64,000 nucleotides of DNA from Sphingomonas sp. (GCA_021732445.1 JAKFUZ010000007.1:52669-116668); one strand, 5' to 3'; shown: positions 8,415-17,519, counted from the first letter of the stretch. The notes: a model not told the origin generated them from the letters alone. A program made the numbers and translations.

Positions 8415-10145
8415 ATGGCCTCTTCGGCAAACCCTACGCGCGATGATTTCGCGGCACTTCTGGAAGAAACGCTCGGTGATGCAGACGGCTTTGAGGGCCG
8501 CGTCGTCAAGGGCACGGTTACCGCGATTGAGAACGATCTTGCCGTCATCGACGTTGGGTTGAAGTCCGAAGGCCGGGTGCCGCTTCGCGAATTTGCGATG
8601 CCGGGGCAAAAGGCCGATCTTAAGGTCGGTGACGAGGTTGAAGTCTATGTCGACCGCGTCGAAAACGTCCATGGCGAAGCGATGCTCAGCCGCGACCGCG
8701 CACGCCGCGAAGCCGCCTGGGACACGCTTGAGGCCGAATTCACTAAAACCGCGCGCGTTGAAGGCGTCATCTTTGGCCGCGTGAAGGGCGGCTTCACCGT
8801 CGACCTGAACGGCGCCGTCGCGTTTCTGCCCGGCAGCCAGGTCGATATCCGCCCGGTGCGCGATGTCACGCCGCTGATGGACATTCCCCAGCCATTCCAG
8901 ATCCTGAAGATGGACAGGAAGCGCGGGAACATCGTCGTCTCCCGCCGCGCCATCCTTGAAGAAACCCGCGCCGAACAGCGTTCAGGCCTTATTCTGAGCC
9001 TGGCGGAAGGCCAGATCATCGAAGGCATGGTCAAGAACATCACCGATTATGGCGCGTTTGTTGACCTGGGCGGCATTGACGGCCTGCTGCATGTGACCGA
9101 CCTCAGCTACAAGCGCGTGCAGCACCCCAGCGAAATGCTGAACATCGGCGACACGGTGCGCGTGCAGATCATCCGCATCAACAAGGACACGCAGCGCATT
9201 TCGCTCGGCATGAAGCAGCTTGAGAGCGACCCGTGGGAAGGTGCAATGGCGAAATACCCGGTCGGCGAAAAGCTGTCGGGACGCGTCACGAACATCACCG
9301 AATATGGCGCCTTTGTCGAGCTGGAAGCCGGCATTGAAGGGCTGGTTCACGTCTCTGAGATGAGCTGGACGAAGAAGAATGTGCACCCCGGCAAAATCGT
9401 CTCGACGAGCCAGGAAGTCGATGTGATCGTGCTTGAGGTTGATTCGGAAAAGCGCCGCATTTCGCTTGGCCTGAAACAAGCACAGGCAAATCCGTGGGAA
9501 GCCTTTGCCGAGGCGCACCCGGTTGGCTCGACCGTCGAAGGCGAAGTAAAGAACGCGACCGAATTTGGCCTGTTCATTGGCCTCGACAACGATGTCGACG
9601 GCATGGTCCATATGTCGGACATTGCCTGGGGCGTATCGGGCGAAGACGCGCTCAACCTGCACCGCAAGGGCGAAATGGTCACCGCGATCGTGCTGGACAT
9701 TGACGCCGAAAAGGAGCGTATTTCGCTTGGCATGAAGCAGCTTGAGCGCGGGGCGCCTGCCGTCGCCGGCGATGTGGCGGCCGGCACCGATGCCGGGCCA
9801 AAGCTCGCCAAGAACGCCATCGTCACCGTCACCGTGCTGGAGGTCCGCGATGCCGGGCTTGAAGTGCAGGCCGGCGACAGCGGCGCGACCGGCTTCATCA
9901 AGCGCACCGACCTTGGCCGCGACCGCGACGAGCAGCGCCCCGAGCGCTTCCAGGTCGGGCAAAAATTCGATGCGCAGGTCACCGGGTTTGACCGGTCGAA
10001 AAAGCCGACCTTCTCGATCAAGGCCATGCAGATCTCCGAAGAGAAGCAGGCCGTAGCCCAATATGGCTCGTCTGATTCGGGCGCGTCGCTTGGCGACATT
10101 CTGGGTGAAGCGTTGAAGGCGCGAAACGCCGAAACCAAGAAATAA
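8415..10145 (+). CDS. rpsA: 30S ribosomal protein S1
   Basis: RNA-binding ribosomal protein that helps load mRNA on the 30S subunit. The 576 residues hold six S1 repeats. The first two are divergent (starting near FEGRVVKGTV and RVEGVIFGRV). Repeats three to five are classical, with KNITDYGAFVDLGGIDGLLH, TNITEYGAFVELEAGIEGLV and KNATEFGLFIGLDNDVDGMV. A sixth weaker one begins near IVTVTVLEVR. AGGA lies 12 bases before the ATG. It sits between cmk and ihfB as in many proteobacteria. Confidence 0.96.
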   Translation: MASSANPTRDDFAALLEETLGDADGFEGRVVKGTVTAIENDLAVIDVGLKSEGRVPLREFAMPGQKADLKVGDEVEVYVDRVENVHGEAMLSRDRARREAAWDTLEAEFTKTARVEGVIFGRVKGGFTVDLNGAVAFLPGSQVDIRPVRDVTPLMDIPQPFQILKMDRKRGNIVVSRRAILEETRAEQRSGLILSLAEGQIIEGMVKNITDYGAFVDLGGIDGLLHVTDLSYKRVQHPSEMLNIGDTVRVQIIRINKDTQRISLGMKQLESDPWEGAMAKYPVGEKLSGRVTNITEYGAFVELEAGIEGLVHVSEMSWTKKNVHPGKIVSTSQEVDVIVLEVDSEKRRISLGLKQAQANPWEAFAEAHPVGSTVEGEVKNATEFGLFIGLDNDVDGMVHMSDIAWGVSGEDALNLHRKGEMVTAIVLDIDAEKERISLGMKQLERGAPAVAGDVAAGTDAGPKLAKNAIVTVTVLEVRDAGLEVQAGDSGATGFIKRTDLGRDRDEQRPERFQVGQKFDAQVTGFDRSKKPTFSIKAMQISEEKQAVAQYGSSDSGASLGDILGEALKARNAETKK

Positions 10146-10154
10146 GAAGTGGTT

Positions 10155-10190
10155 GGGAGCCGGGCAAGGCTCGGCTCCCCTGCCCATTTT
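10155..10190 (+). terminator. Hairpin after rpsA, probable terminator
   Basis: GGGAGCCG (10155-10162) pairs with CGGCTCCC (10172-10179) around a short loop, nine bases after the rpsA stop. The only T tract (four T) begins several bases after the stem, so it may be a weak terminator or an attenuator, or a processing or stability hairpin, between rpsA and ihfB. Confidence 0.5.
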
Positions 10191-10309
10191 GTGCAATTGC
10201 AGACGCCTAGTGCCTTATCGTACCAGTTAGTTTATGCTTAAAAGCTTTTTGGGCACATTGTCCCCGGATGCTGCATGAACATTCGGGCCAAATCGTTTGA
10301 GGGAACGCG

Positions 10310-10588
10310 ATGATCCGGTCAGAACTGATTGAGCAACTTATCGGGGACAATCCCGATCTTACGCCGCGCGATGTCGAAGCAATTGTCGCAACATTTTTCG
10401 ACCGCATTACCGAGCAGCTCGCCGAAGATGGCCGGGTGGAGCTTCGCGGGTTCGGGGCTTTTTCAACCCGTGCGCGCGGCGCGCGCAACGGCCGCAACCC
10501 GCGCACGGGCGAAGCGGTGGCGGTGGAGGCAAAGCGCGTGCCCTATTTCAAGCCCGGCAAGGAAATGCGCCAGCGCCTGAACGTTTGA
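10310..10588 (+). CDS. ihfB: Integration host factor beta subunit
   Basis: Small DNA-bending protein of the HU/IHF family, 92 residues. The family core is intact: [20 protein letters not shown], then the NPRTGE loop with the intercalating proline and [15 protein letters not shown]. Position directly after rpsA is the standard context of the beta subunit and separates it from HU and IhfA. GAGGGA seven bases before the ATG is a good ribosome binding site. Acts with IhfA in nucleoid architecture and regulation. Confidence 0.94.
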   Translation: MIRSELIEQLIGDNPDLTPRDVEAIVATFFDRITEQLAEDGRVELRGFGAFSTRARGARNGRNPRTGEAVAVEAKRVPYFKPGKEMRQRLNV

Positions 10589-10650
10589 GCAGGCTCCGTT
10601 CAGCGATTGCTTGACGCGGCCGCACCCATGCGCTTGCGTGGCGCAGATGA

Positions 10651-10737
10651 GCGGACGTGGCGAAATCGGTAGACGCAGCAGACTTAAAATCTGTTTCCCG
10701 GCTGGGAGTGCGGGTTCAAGTCCCGCCGTCCGCACCA
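10651..10737 (+). tRNA. tRNA-Leu (TAA)
   Basis: An 87-nt class II tRNA with a long variable arm (CCCGGCTGGGAG region) and encoded CCA. The acceptor stem GCGGACG pairs with CGTCCGC. The anticodon loop in CAGACTTAAAATCTG gives UAA. The T arm carries GGTTCAAGTCC. Confidence 0.97.
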
Positions 10738-10813
10738 TAGAGGCGCTTGCCATGCTGCAACCGCCATTAGCGACAAGGTGGCGCCGCATCGCCTGTGGTG
10801 GCAAGATGGCGCG

Positions 10814-12325
10814 ATGACAGTGCCCCTGCCTCACTCGCGCGCCTGGCCAGCAGGCGCTCATGCCGGGCGCCGGGCGCTGATTGTCGTCGCGCTTGCAGCA
10901 GCGCTGCTTGCCGGGTGCAATCGCCGGCGCGATATCGGGCCAGTCGTCGTCAGCGCGATTGGCAGCGCGCCGCAAATCGCGGATGCCTCTCGCGTTGCGC
11001 TCGACGCGCCGACGCGAATTTTGATGGATTCAACCGCGCAAGGGCTCGTGCGGTTTGATGCTGCCGGGCAAATCGTGCCCGGACTCGCCGAGCGCTGGAT
11101 CGTCATCGATGACGGCCGCAGCTATATTTTTCGGCTGCGCGAAACCGAGTGGAGCGACGGGCGCCCCGTGGTCGCCGCTGATGTGGTCAAGGCATTGTCG
11201 CGGCAGATTGCGCCGGAATCGCGCAACCCGCTGGCGCCCTATCTCACGGCAATCGACGAAGTCGTCGAGATGACGCCGCAAGTTATTGAAGTGCGGCTGA
11301 GTCGCCCCCGGCCTGATCTGCTTCGGCTGTTTGCGCAGCCGGAACTGGCGGTGCTCCACCCCATCACACGCGGCGGCACCGGCCCGTTCCGCCGGCTGCG
11401 GCGAGACGGCGCGCGCGTTTTGCTGCGCCCCTCCTTTGACCCGGCCCGGGTGGCGACGGAGGAGATCGAGGAACCTGGCCCCGAAGCCAATGTGCAGCTT
11501 ATCGGAGAGCGAGCCGCGCGCGCCATCACCCGCTTTACCGAGCGCCAGTCAGACCTCGTACTGGGCGGCAGCTTTAACGACTGGCCGGTGGTTGCGCTGG
11601 CCGATATCGCGCCAGCAAATATGCACATTGATCCAGCGGCCGGACTGTTCGGTCTCGCCATTGTCGATCGTGCGGGCTTTCTTGCCGACGCCCAGAACCG
11701 CATGGCACTTGCCCAGTCGATCGATCGGCCTGCGCTCGTCGCGGCCTTCGCGCCCGGCTGGGCACCGGTCGAACAAATTCTGCCAGCGCAGCTCGATTCC
11801 GCCGCGCCGCCGGCATTGCCGGCCTGGGCATCACTGGCTGCGGCCGAGCGGCGGCGGGGGGCACTTGCCCGGGTAATGCGATGGCGCAGCGCCCATCCCG
11901 GCCCGCTGGTTCTGCGCGTGGCGCTGCCCCAAGGCCCCGGCGCCACGACATTTTTCGGGTTTGTGGGCGCCGGGTTGCGATCCATCGGCATTGAGCCGCG
12001 GCGCGTACCATGGGCGGCTGATGCCGATCTGCGGCTGATTGATTCGGTGGCACCCTATGATTCGGCCCGCTGGTATCTGGCCCGCGCCTGCCAGCTTTGT
12101 GGCGAACAGGCGATTGCCGCGCTGGAAGCCGCCCGCAATGCAGCGACACTTGCCGAACGGGCGCAGCTTCTGGCCGCGGCCGACAGTGCGATAAACGAGG
12201 ATGCCGCCTTCATCCCCATCGCGCGCCCGTTGCGCTGGTCGCTGGTCGCCGAGCGACTGAAGAGCTTTGCCGAAAACAGCCGCGCCTGGCACCCATTGAA
12301 TGCGCTGCGCCGCGAGACCAGATAG
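10814..12325 (+). CDS. Extracellular solute-binding lipoprotein, family 5 (peptide ABC type)
   Basis: About 503 residues. A signal peptide ends in the lipobox LLAGCN, so the protein is lipid-anchored on the periplasmic side. The body matches the oligopeptide-binding family 5: LMDSTAQGLVRFDAAGQIVPGLAE near the start, and FRLRETEWSDGRPVVAADVV (the usual FxLRxxxxWSDGxPxxAxD signature). No permease or ATPase gene is next to it, which is unusual for a transporter component. It may serve a distant permease or have another role. The ligand cannot be inferred. DUF4112 follows seven bases later. Confidence 0.8.
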   Translation: MTVPLPHSRAWPAGAHAGRRALIVVALAAALLAGCNRRRDIGPVVVSAIGSAPQIADASRVALDAPTRILMDSTAQGLVRFDAAGQIVPGLAERWIVIDDGRSYIFRLRETEWSDGRPVVAADVVKALSRQIAPESRNPLAPYLTAIDEVVEMTPQVIEVRLSRPRPDLLRLFAQPELAVLHPITRGGTGPFRRLRRDGARVLLRPSFDPARVATEEIEEPGPEANVQLIGERAARAITRFTERQSDLVLGGSFNDWPVVALADIAPANMHIDPAAGLFGLAIVDRAGFLADAQNRMALAQSIDRPALVAAFAPGWAPVEQILPAQLDSAAPPALPAWASLAAAERRRGALARVMRWRSAHPGPLVLRVALPQGPGATTFFGFVGAGLRSIGIEPRRVPWAADADLRLIDSVAPYDSARWYLARACQLCGEQAIAALEAARNAATLAERAQLLAAADSAINEDAAFIPIARPLRWSLVAERLKSFAENSRAWHPLNALRRETR

Positions 12326-12331
12326 GGCGAC

Positions 12332-12757
12332 ATGACCGACCCCGTTCGTCCGCGCGCCATGGCCGCAATCGGCAAGCTCCCGTCACTTGGCCGTGACGCA
12401 GGATCAGTGCGGCAGCGTGTGGAAGCGATGGAGCATTTGCTGGAAGGGCTGGTGACCATTCCCGGCATCAACCGCAAGCTGGGGCTCGACGTTATCCTCG
12501 ATATCGTGCCGGTGGGCGGTGGCGCAATTGCGGCCGCCATGGGCGCCTGGATGATTTGGGAAGCGCGCAATCTGGGCATGTCGCGCTTCCAGATGGCGCG
12601 GATGCTGGGCAATGTCGGCCTGGATTTTCTGCTCGGGTTAATCCCGTGGATTGGCGCCATCCCCGACCTGTTCTTTACGTCAAACAGCCGCAACCTCAAG
12701 ATCATCAAGCGCCATCTTGATCGCCATCATCCGGCCGGCGCCACGCTGGCGGGGTAA
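12332..12757 (+). CDS. DUF4112 membrane protein
   Basis: A 141-residue protein with the DUF4112 pattern: an N-terminal helix (RVEAMEHLLEGLVTIPG), then LGLDVILDIVPVGGGAIAAA. A second hydrophobic segment is followed by LDFLLGLIPWIGAIPDLFF and the basic end SNSRNLKIIKRHL. Two to three membrane segments are likely. Function unknown. The start lies seven bases after the preceding lipoprotein gene, suggesting one transcript. Confidence 0.85.
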   Translation: MTDPVRPRAMAAIGKLPSLGRDAGSVRQRVEAMEHLLEGLVTIPGINRKLGLDVILDIVPVGGGAIAAAMGAWMIWEARNLGMSRFQMARMLGNVGLDFLLGLIPWIGAIPDLFFTSNSRNLKIIKRHLDRHHPAGATLAG

Positions 12758-12812
12758 TCTGGCGGAGCAGTCTGGAGCCGGATAGCATGGAGCCGGATAG
12801 CATGGCCTGCGC

Positions 12813-13604
12813 TCAGCGGCGGCCACGCCAGATTTTTACCGGCTGGTCCGCGCGTAACCCACCCTGATGCAGCGGGCAGCGCGCGAACTGGCGGCGCTTG
12901 TCGAGGCACAGCCACACTTCTTCGAGCCACCCCTGCCGATTGGCGGTAATGCGCATCGCGGCCGCGCCGACTCCGGGATTGGCGCGCGCAATGGCGGCCG
13001 CAAGCTGCCCGGCGGTCAGCGCCTTGCGCGAAAGTGCCGCCATATCCGGGTAGCGCAATTTCGCGAAAAGCTGTGTTGCCGTGTCGAAATAGGCATCTGG
13101 CGTCAGCCCGGTGCAGGTGCCGTGCTTGGCCCATTCGTGTTGCAGCAATTGCGCCGACGGGGTTGCACACATATTCTTGCGGATGGTTGTGGGCGGCAGA
13201 ATATCAGCCGCTGCGCAATATTGCGGCCATACCGCCCCCTCGCCATCGGGCCACAGGCCGTGCAGCGTAAAGCCGAAGCGATTGCCACTGCCGCACTCAA
13301 AACGCGCGTCGGCGCGGTCGCCCTTGCCCCGGCAATATTGCGGCGCCCAGCTTATCGCCAGGGTATAGCCGCCAATGGGCAGCAGGCGCCTGGGCTGCTC
13401 GGCGCTCGGGCCGTCGGCATGGGGCACCTCCACCTGCGTCGGCACGGCGCAGCGATAGCTTTGCGCGCTCGCCAGCCCCGGCAGCGACATCGCCGCGAGT
13501 GCGGCCGCCACGCCGCGCGGCACATGGCGCACGACACCAGCCCGATACGAGCGCAGCCCGCGGCGGCAACGCTGCTCGCGCCTTGTGGTTGACTGGTGCC
13601 GCAT
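12813..13604 (-). CDS. Secreted ribonuclease T2 family protein
   Basis: Exported endoribonuclease. After a basic N-terminus and a hydrophobic segment ending LPGLASA, the mature part shows both catalytic blocks of the T2 family: CAS I FTLHGLWPD and CAS II HEWAKHGTC, each with its histidine. It has the paired cysteines expected for disulfides (CRGKGD, CGSGN, CAAAD, CATPS, CLDKR, CPLHQG). The ATG at 13604 has AAGGGA upstream; an alternative start lies 99 bases further up. About 263 residues. It would act in the periplasm or medium on RNA as a nucleotide or phosphate source. It stands alone, convergent with DUF4112. Confidence 0.9.
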   Translation of the reverse strand: MRHQSTTRREQRCRRGLRSYRAGVVRHVPRGVAAALAAMSLPGLASAQSYRCAVPTQVEVPHADGPSAEQPRRLLPIGGYTLAISWAPQYCRGKGDRADARFECGSGNRFGFTLHGLWPDGEGAVWPQYCAAADILPPTTIRKNMCATPSAQLLQHEWAKHGTCTGLTPDAYFDTATQLFAKLRYPDMAALSRKALTAGQLAAAIARANPGVGAAAMRITANRQGWLEEVWLCLDKRRQFARCPLHQGGLRADQPVKIWRGRR

Positions 13605-13689
13605 CCCTACGTCCCTTCTCGTTTGCCAGAGCATAGCGGCCGCGCGGCGCCAGGCAATTGCCGATCCGCGCGCGTGCTGCTCGCGAGCG

Positions 13690-14562
13690 TCAGATGGCCA
13701 CAAAATCCAGCCCGATATCGGCCGCAGGCGCCGACTGTGTGAGCCGCCCGACGCTTACATAAGTGACGCCGGTCTCGGCAATCGCGCGAATGGTGTCGAG
13801 CCGCACCCCGCCCGACGCCTCGGTCGGCACCCGCCCGCCAATCAGCGTGACCGCACCACGCAGCACCGGCGGCGCCATATTGTCGAGCAGCAGATGCGTC
13901 GCGCCTGCTGCCAGCGCCGGCTCAATCTGGTCAACCCGGTCAACCTCGACAATAATCCGCGCGATGCCCGCCGCCCTTGCCCGGCGCACCGCTTCCTCGA
14001 CCGAGCCGGCGACGGCGACATGATTGTCCTTGATCATCGCCGCATCCCACAGCCCCATGCGGTGGTTGGTCGCCCCGCCCATGCGGGTTGCATATTTTTC
14101 CAGCAACCTCAGGCCCGGAATGGTCTTGCGCGTGTCAAGCAACGTGGCGCCCGTGCCCATGAGCTTGTCAACATAGGCGCGCGTCATCGTGGCGATGCCC
14201 GACAGATGCTGCACGGTGTTGAGCGCGGACCGCTCGGCGGTCAGCAACGCGCGGGCGTTGCCCTCAATCCGCAACAGATCGGTGCCCGGCGCCACCCGGT
14301 CACCGTCCGCGGCGAGCCGCTCAATCCGCACATCGGGGTCAAGCGCGCGAAAAAACGCTTCCGCAATCGGCAAGCCGGCCACGACAATGGCATCGCGGCT
14401 GTCCATCACACCGACAAACCGGGCATCGGCGGGGATAACCGCGGCCGAGGTGATGTCACCCTGCGCCCCCAGATCTTCGGCCAGCGTGGCTTGCACAAAG
14501 GCCGCAAGATCAACGCCTGGAAGCCGCCACGAGGCGGTAGTCGCTGTCAGCGTGGGCGCCAT
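13690..14562 (-). CDS. nadC: Nicotinate-nucleotide pyrophosphorylase (quinolinate PRTase)
   Basis: Converts quinolinate and PRPP to nicotinate mononucleotide in NAD synthesis. The 290-residue protein contains EDLGAQGDITSAAVIP, the ERSALNTVQHLSGIAT segment and LDTRKTIPGLRLLEKYA. It also has NHRMGLWDAAMIKDNH and the ASGGVRLDTI end block, all diagnostic of NadC. The ATG at 14562 is preceded by AAGGAAA at good spacing; a second ATG seven codons upstream is less likely. nadA and nadB are not in the window. Confidence 0.95.
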   Translation of the reverse strand: MAPTLTATTASWRLPGVDLAAFVQATLAEDLGAQGDITSAAVIPADARFVGVMDSRDAIVVAGLPIAEAFFRALDPDVRIERLAADGDRVAPGTDLLRIEGNARALLTAERSALNTVQHLSGIATMTRAYVDKLMGTGATLLDTRKTIPGLRLLEKYATRMGGATNHRMGLWDAAMIKDNHVAVAGSVEEAVRRARAAGIARIIVEVDRVDQIEPALAAGATHLLLDNMAPPVLRGAVTLIGGRVPTEASGGVRLDTIRAIAETGVTYVSVGRLTQSAPAADIGLDFVAI

Positions 14563-14624
14563 GCCGGTTTCCTTCGCAGCCAAAATGCCCGGTCGCGCAA
14601 CATGGTCAATATCAGTCCGCTGCC

Positions 14625-15404
14625 CTATTCAGCATAGCCGGGATTGGCCCGGTCGAGCTTGCGCAGCAGCGCGGGCCAGGCCAGCCCCTGCGCGAGCATG
14701 GCCATGCCGGCGCCGCTCGATTGCGCCTCAACCTTATGCTCCACGCCTTGCGGCGGGTTGTGCAGGCCATCGCGCCCGGCCGCGAGCATGTGCACTTGCG
14801 CCTCGCAGGCACGTTCCAGGAAATACAGGCGCAAAAAGGCCTGTGCAACAGTTGCGCCCACGGCAAGCGTGCCGTGGTTGCGCAGGATCATGGTGTTCTT
14901 CGTGCCCAGATCAGCAACCAGCCGCTCGCGCTCTTCAAGCTCGGTCGCGATGCCTTCATATTCATGATAGGCAACATCGTGCGCGGCAATCATCGCCGTT
15001 TGCGTGTGCGGCAGCAGCCCGTCCGCCATCGCCGATACCGCCTGACCATAAGGTGTGTGCAGATGCATCACCGAAGCCGCATCGTCGCGCGCGTTATGAA
15101 TTGCCGAGTGGATGACGAAGCCGGCGCGATTCACTTGCGCGGGCACGTCCATTACCTTGTTGCCATCGACATCTATCTTCACGAGCGCAGACGCCGTCAT
15201 CTCCTCAAACATCAGGTCATAGGGGTTGATCAGGAAATGATGCTCGGGGCCGGGCACCCGCGCCGAAAGATGGGTGAAAATCAGGTCATCCCACCCGTAA
15301 AGCGCGACAAGCCGATAGGCCGCGGCCAGATCCACCCGCGTTTGCCATTCCTCCACGCTGACCGAGTCGCGAATGCCGGGTGCGGACTTCAGGGCAGTGG
15401 CCAT
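14625..15404 (-). CDS. Class II aldolase/adducin family protein
   Basis: A 259-residue zinc-site protein of the fuculose-aldolase/adducin fold. Metal ligands are visible in MHLHTPYGQAV and further on in ILRNHGTLAVGAT; the acidic catalytic patch lies in HDVAYHEYEGIA. The family includes aldolases, epimerases and decarboxylases, so the substrate is open. The ATG at 15404 has AGGAG eight bases upstream, and the open frame above it lacks homologous sequence. It is divergent from the PHA-type operon that starts 131 bases away. Confidence 0.82.
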   Translation of the reverse strand: MATALKSAPGIRDSVSVEEWQTRVDLAAAYRLVALYGWDDLIFTHLSARVPGPEHHFLINPYDLMFEEMTASALVKIDVDGNKVMDVPAQVNRAGFVIHSAIHNARDDAASVMHLHTPYGQAVSAMADGLLPHTQTAMIAAHDVAYHEYEGIATELEERERLVADLGTKNTMILRNHGTLAVGATVAQAFLRLYFLERACEAQVHMLAAGRDGLHNPPQGVEHKVEAQSSGAGMAMLAQGLAWPALLRKLDRANPGYAE

Positions 15405-15535
15405 GGCGGCGCTCCTTTTTGCGACGCGCTCGGCGCCTCGAAACATTATATCGGCCCGGCATAAGCCAAAACAGCCCGCTTGAACACCGCAGGATGACGC
15501 TTGACGCAAGGTCGATCGCGGTAAAGGATGCGCGC

Positions 15536-15916
15536 ATGTCAGGGCCGTCCCTCAATGATCCCGCGTCGCTGTTCCGTGAAATGGTGGCGCAGTGGGAAGC
15601 GATGGCCAATGAATTTGGCGCTAACGTGCTCAAAAGCGGCGAGTTCACCCGCGTCATGCACGGCGCCAACGCCGCTACGCTAAAAATACGCGAGGCCAGC
15701 GGCGATATGATGGAGCGCGCGCTTTCTGCCGCCAACATGCCAAGCAAGGCCGAAGTGGCTGACGTCTCGGCCCGGCTGTCGCGCATCGAAGCGGCAGTTG
15801 AACGGATCGAGGCATTGCTTGTCGCCCAAAATGGGGCAAGCGTGCAGACCGCGGCGGCGCCGACCCGGCCCAAACCGAGCCGCAACCGCAAGCCACCGGC
15901 CAAGGTCAACGGGTGA
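15536..15916 (+). CDS. Small PhaE/PhaR-type PHA synthase subunit
   Basis: A 126-residue protein that I read as a minimal accessory subunit of a two-component PHA synthase. Residues 9-65 are helical (LFREMVAQWEAMANEFG, SGEFTRVMHG). Residues 68-95 (NMPSKAEVADVSARLSRIEA and following) match the conserved PhaE/PhaR C-terminal block, NxPTxxDIxxLxxxxxxLE, which forms a short coiled coil. The end is a Pro/Arg/Lys-rich tail. Known PhaE is near 40 kDa and Bacillus PhaR about 22 kDa, so this is unusually small. AAGGA lies eight bases before the ATG at 15536. Its TGA overlaps the GTG of the downstream synthase gene (GTGA). Confidence 0.65.
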   Translation: MSGPSLNDPASLFREMVAQWEAMANEFGANVLKSGEFTRVMHGANAATLKIREASGDMMERALSAANMPSKAEVADVSARLSRIEAAVERIEALLVAQNGASVQTAAAPTRPKPSRNRKPPAKVNG

Positions 15917-16986
15917 GCGGCCAGGAAGCGCCCGGCATTGTCGAGCAGGCCCGCGTCGAATTCGACCGTGCAATGAAGCGTAATATCAAGGGCTTGGGCT
16001 ATTTCGCATCGCCTGCCCCGGTACTGGGTGCCAGCCCAAAGGACCGGCTGATCCAGCGCGGCACGATGAACCTCTATCATTACCGGCCATTGTCGGATGA
16101 TGTGTATCGCGTGCCGCTGCTGCTGGTAATGGCGACGACCAACCGCGGCTATATTTTCGACATGGTGCCGCAGCAGAGCCTTGTCGAATATCTGTTGAAG
16201 GCCGGCTATGACGTGTTCATGCTCGACTGGGAGGCGCCCCGCGCCGACGAGCGGCATCTGGGCCTTGCCGACTATGTTCTGGACTTTCTGCCCGCCGCCA
16301 TCGCGCGCGTGCAGGCGGAAACCGGCGAGGACGAGTTCACCATCGTCGGCTATTGCTTCGGCGGCGTGCTGTCGGTGCTATGGGCCGGGCTGCACCCCCA
16401 AGCGCCCCTGAAAAACCTGGTATGCTTCACCACGCCGGTTGATTTTTCCAAGATGGAGATGTTTCAGGCATGGTCTGACCAGCGCTTTTTCAATGTTGAT
16501 CAACTTGTTGACAGCTTTGGCAATTGCCCGGCGGATTATCTCTACACGGCATTTGACATGCTGCGCCCCGGCGCGCGCATCGCCGGCAATATCCGCCTGT
16601 TCGACAATATGTGGAACGACGAATTCGTGAAATCATTTCGCATGTTTGATCGCTGGGCAGCGGACATGCTGCCGCTCGCTGGCGAATATTTTCGCGAAAC
16701 CACCAAAAAGCTGATGTGGGGCAATGCACTATACAAAGGCACGCTCGATATTGCCGGGAAGCGTGTTGACCTTGCGAATATAACTGCTCCTTTTCTGCAT
16801 GTTACCGCGCAGCATGACCATATCGTGCCATCGGCTGCATCGGCCCCGCTGATCGACATGGTGGGGTCTGCCGACAAAGAGGCGGTGGAAATGAAGGGCG
16901 GCCATGTCAGCCTTGTCGCCGGCGGCAACGCGATCAGGCGGCTTTGGCCAAAACTCGTCGACTGGCTTGGGGAACGATCGACATGA
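15913..16986 (+). CDS. phaC: Class III-type poly(3-hydroxyalkanoate) synthase subunit PhaC
   Basis: A 357-residue alpha/beta-hydrolase-fold protein of the length of class III/IV PhaC, far shorter than the roughly 580 residues of the class I enzymes usual in this group. The nucleophile is a cysteine in GYCFGG (C148), the hallmark of PHA synthases rather than lipases. Candidate triad partners are D302 (AQHDHIVP) and H331 (KGGHVSL). Other PhaC features are the MNLYHYRPL entry, VFMLDWEAPR and TTPVDFSKMEMFQAW. The GTG start overlaps the stop of the PhaE/R-like gene, and a GNAT gene overlaps the end. PHB synthesis is inferred; phaA and phaB are not adjacent. Confidence 0.82.
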   Translation: MSGQEAPGIVEQARVEFDRAMKRNIKGLGYFASPAPVLGASPKDRLIQRGTMNLYHYRPLSDDVYRVPLLLVMATTNRGYIFDMVPQQSLVEYLLKAGYDVFMLDWEAPRADERHLGLADYVLDFLPAAIARVQAETGEDEFTIVGYCFGGVLSVLWAGLHPQAPLKNLVCFTTPVDFSKMEMFQAWSDQRFFNVDQLVDSFGNCPADYLYTAFDMLRPGARIAGNIRLFDNMWNDEFVKSFRMFDRWAADMLPLAGEYFRETTKKLMWGNALYKGTLDIAGKRVDLANITAPFLHVTAQHDHIVPSAASAPLIDMVGSADKEAVEMKGGHVSLVAGGNAIRRLWPKLVDWLGERST

Positions 16987-17519
16987 GCCACATAATCCGC
17001 CGTTTCGAAGCGACCGACACACAGGCGATGCTCGCCTTTACGCAGACACTGCCCGAGCACGACCTGCTGTTCCTCAGCCGCGATGTGCAGCATCCGCGCG
17101 TGATTGACGCCTGGGCAGCCGCGATTGGCGACGGCAGCATCGATAGCCTGGCAGCCGAAGATGGCGGGCAGATTGTCGGCACCGCCGCCCTGGTCCGCGA
17201 CCCGCTGGGCTGGAGCACCCATGTCGGCGAGGTCCGGCTGCTGGTGTCGCCCGCGCGGCGCGGCGCCGGGCTGGGCCGCGATTTGCTGGAGGCGATTTTC
17301 GCAATCGCCCACGCGCATCGCCTCGAAAAGCTGGTCGCGCAAATGACGCCTGACCAGACCGGCTCGGTCGCGCTGTTCGAAAGCCTGGGCTTTCGCGGCG
17401 AAGCGTTACTGCGCGATCATGTGCGCGACCGCACCGGGCAGTTGCATGACCTGGTTGTCCTGAGCCTGAGACTAGGCGCGGCAGCCGCGCGGCATGAAGC
17501 TTTCGGGTGGACCGAATAA
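16983..17519 (+). CDS. GNAT family N-acetyltransferase
   Basis: A 178-residue single-domain acetyltransferase. The acetyl-CoA loop is LLVSPARRGAGLGRDLLEA (R/Q-x-x-G-x-G/A), followed by the LVAQMTPDQTGSVALFESLG block with the usual GF turn. Its ATG overlaps the phaC stop (ATGA), so it is translated from the same message. The acceptor substrate is unknown. Given its place inside a polymer-synthase operon, a role in modifying a granule protein or a metabolite is possible, but nothing in the sequence shows it. Confidence 0.8.
   Translation: MSHIIRRFEATDTQAMLAFTQTLPEHDLLFLSRDVQHPRVIDAWAAAIGDGSIDSLAAEDGGQIVGTAALVRDPLGWSTHVGEVRLLVSPARRGAGLGRDLLEAIFAIAHAHRLEKLVAQMTPDQTGSVALFESLGFRGEALLRDHVRDRTGQLHDLVVLSLRLGAAAARHEAFGWTE

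Noticed and set aside
10238..10251. AAAAGCTTTT palindrome upstream of ihfB as an operator
   Set aside because: Short and of a form likely to occur by chance, with no regulator or second copy to support it.
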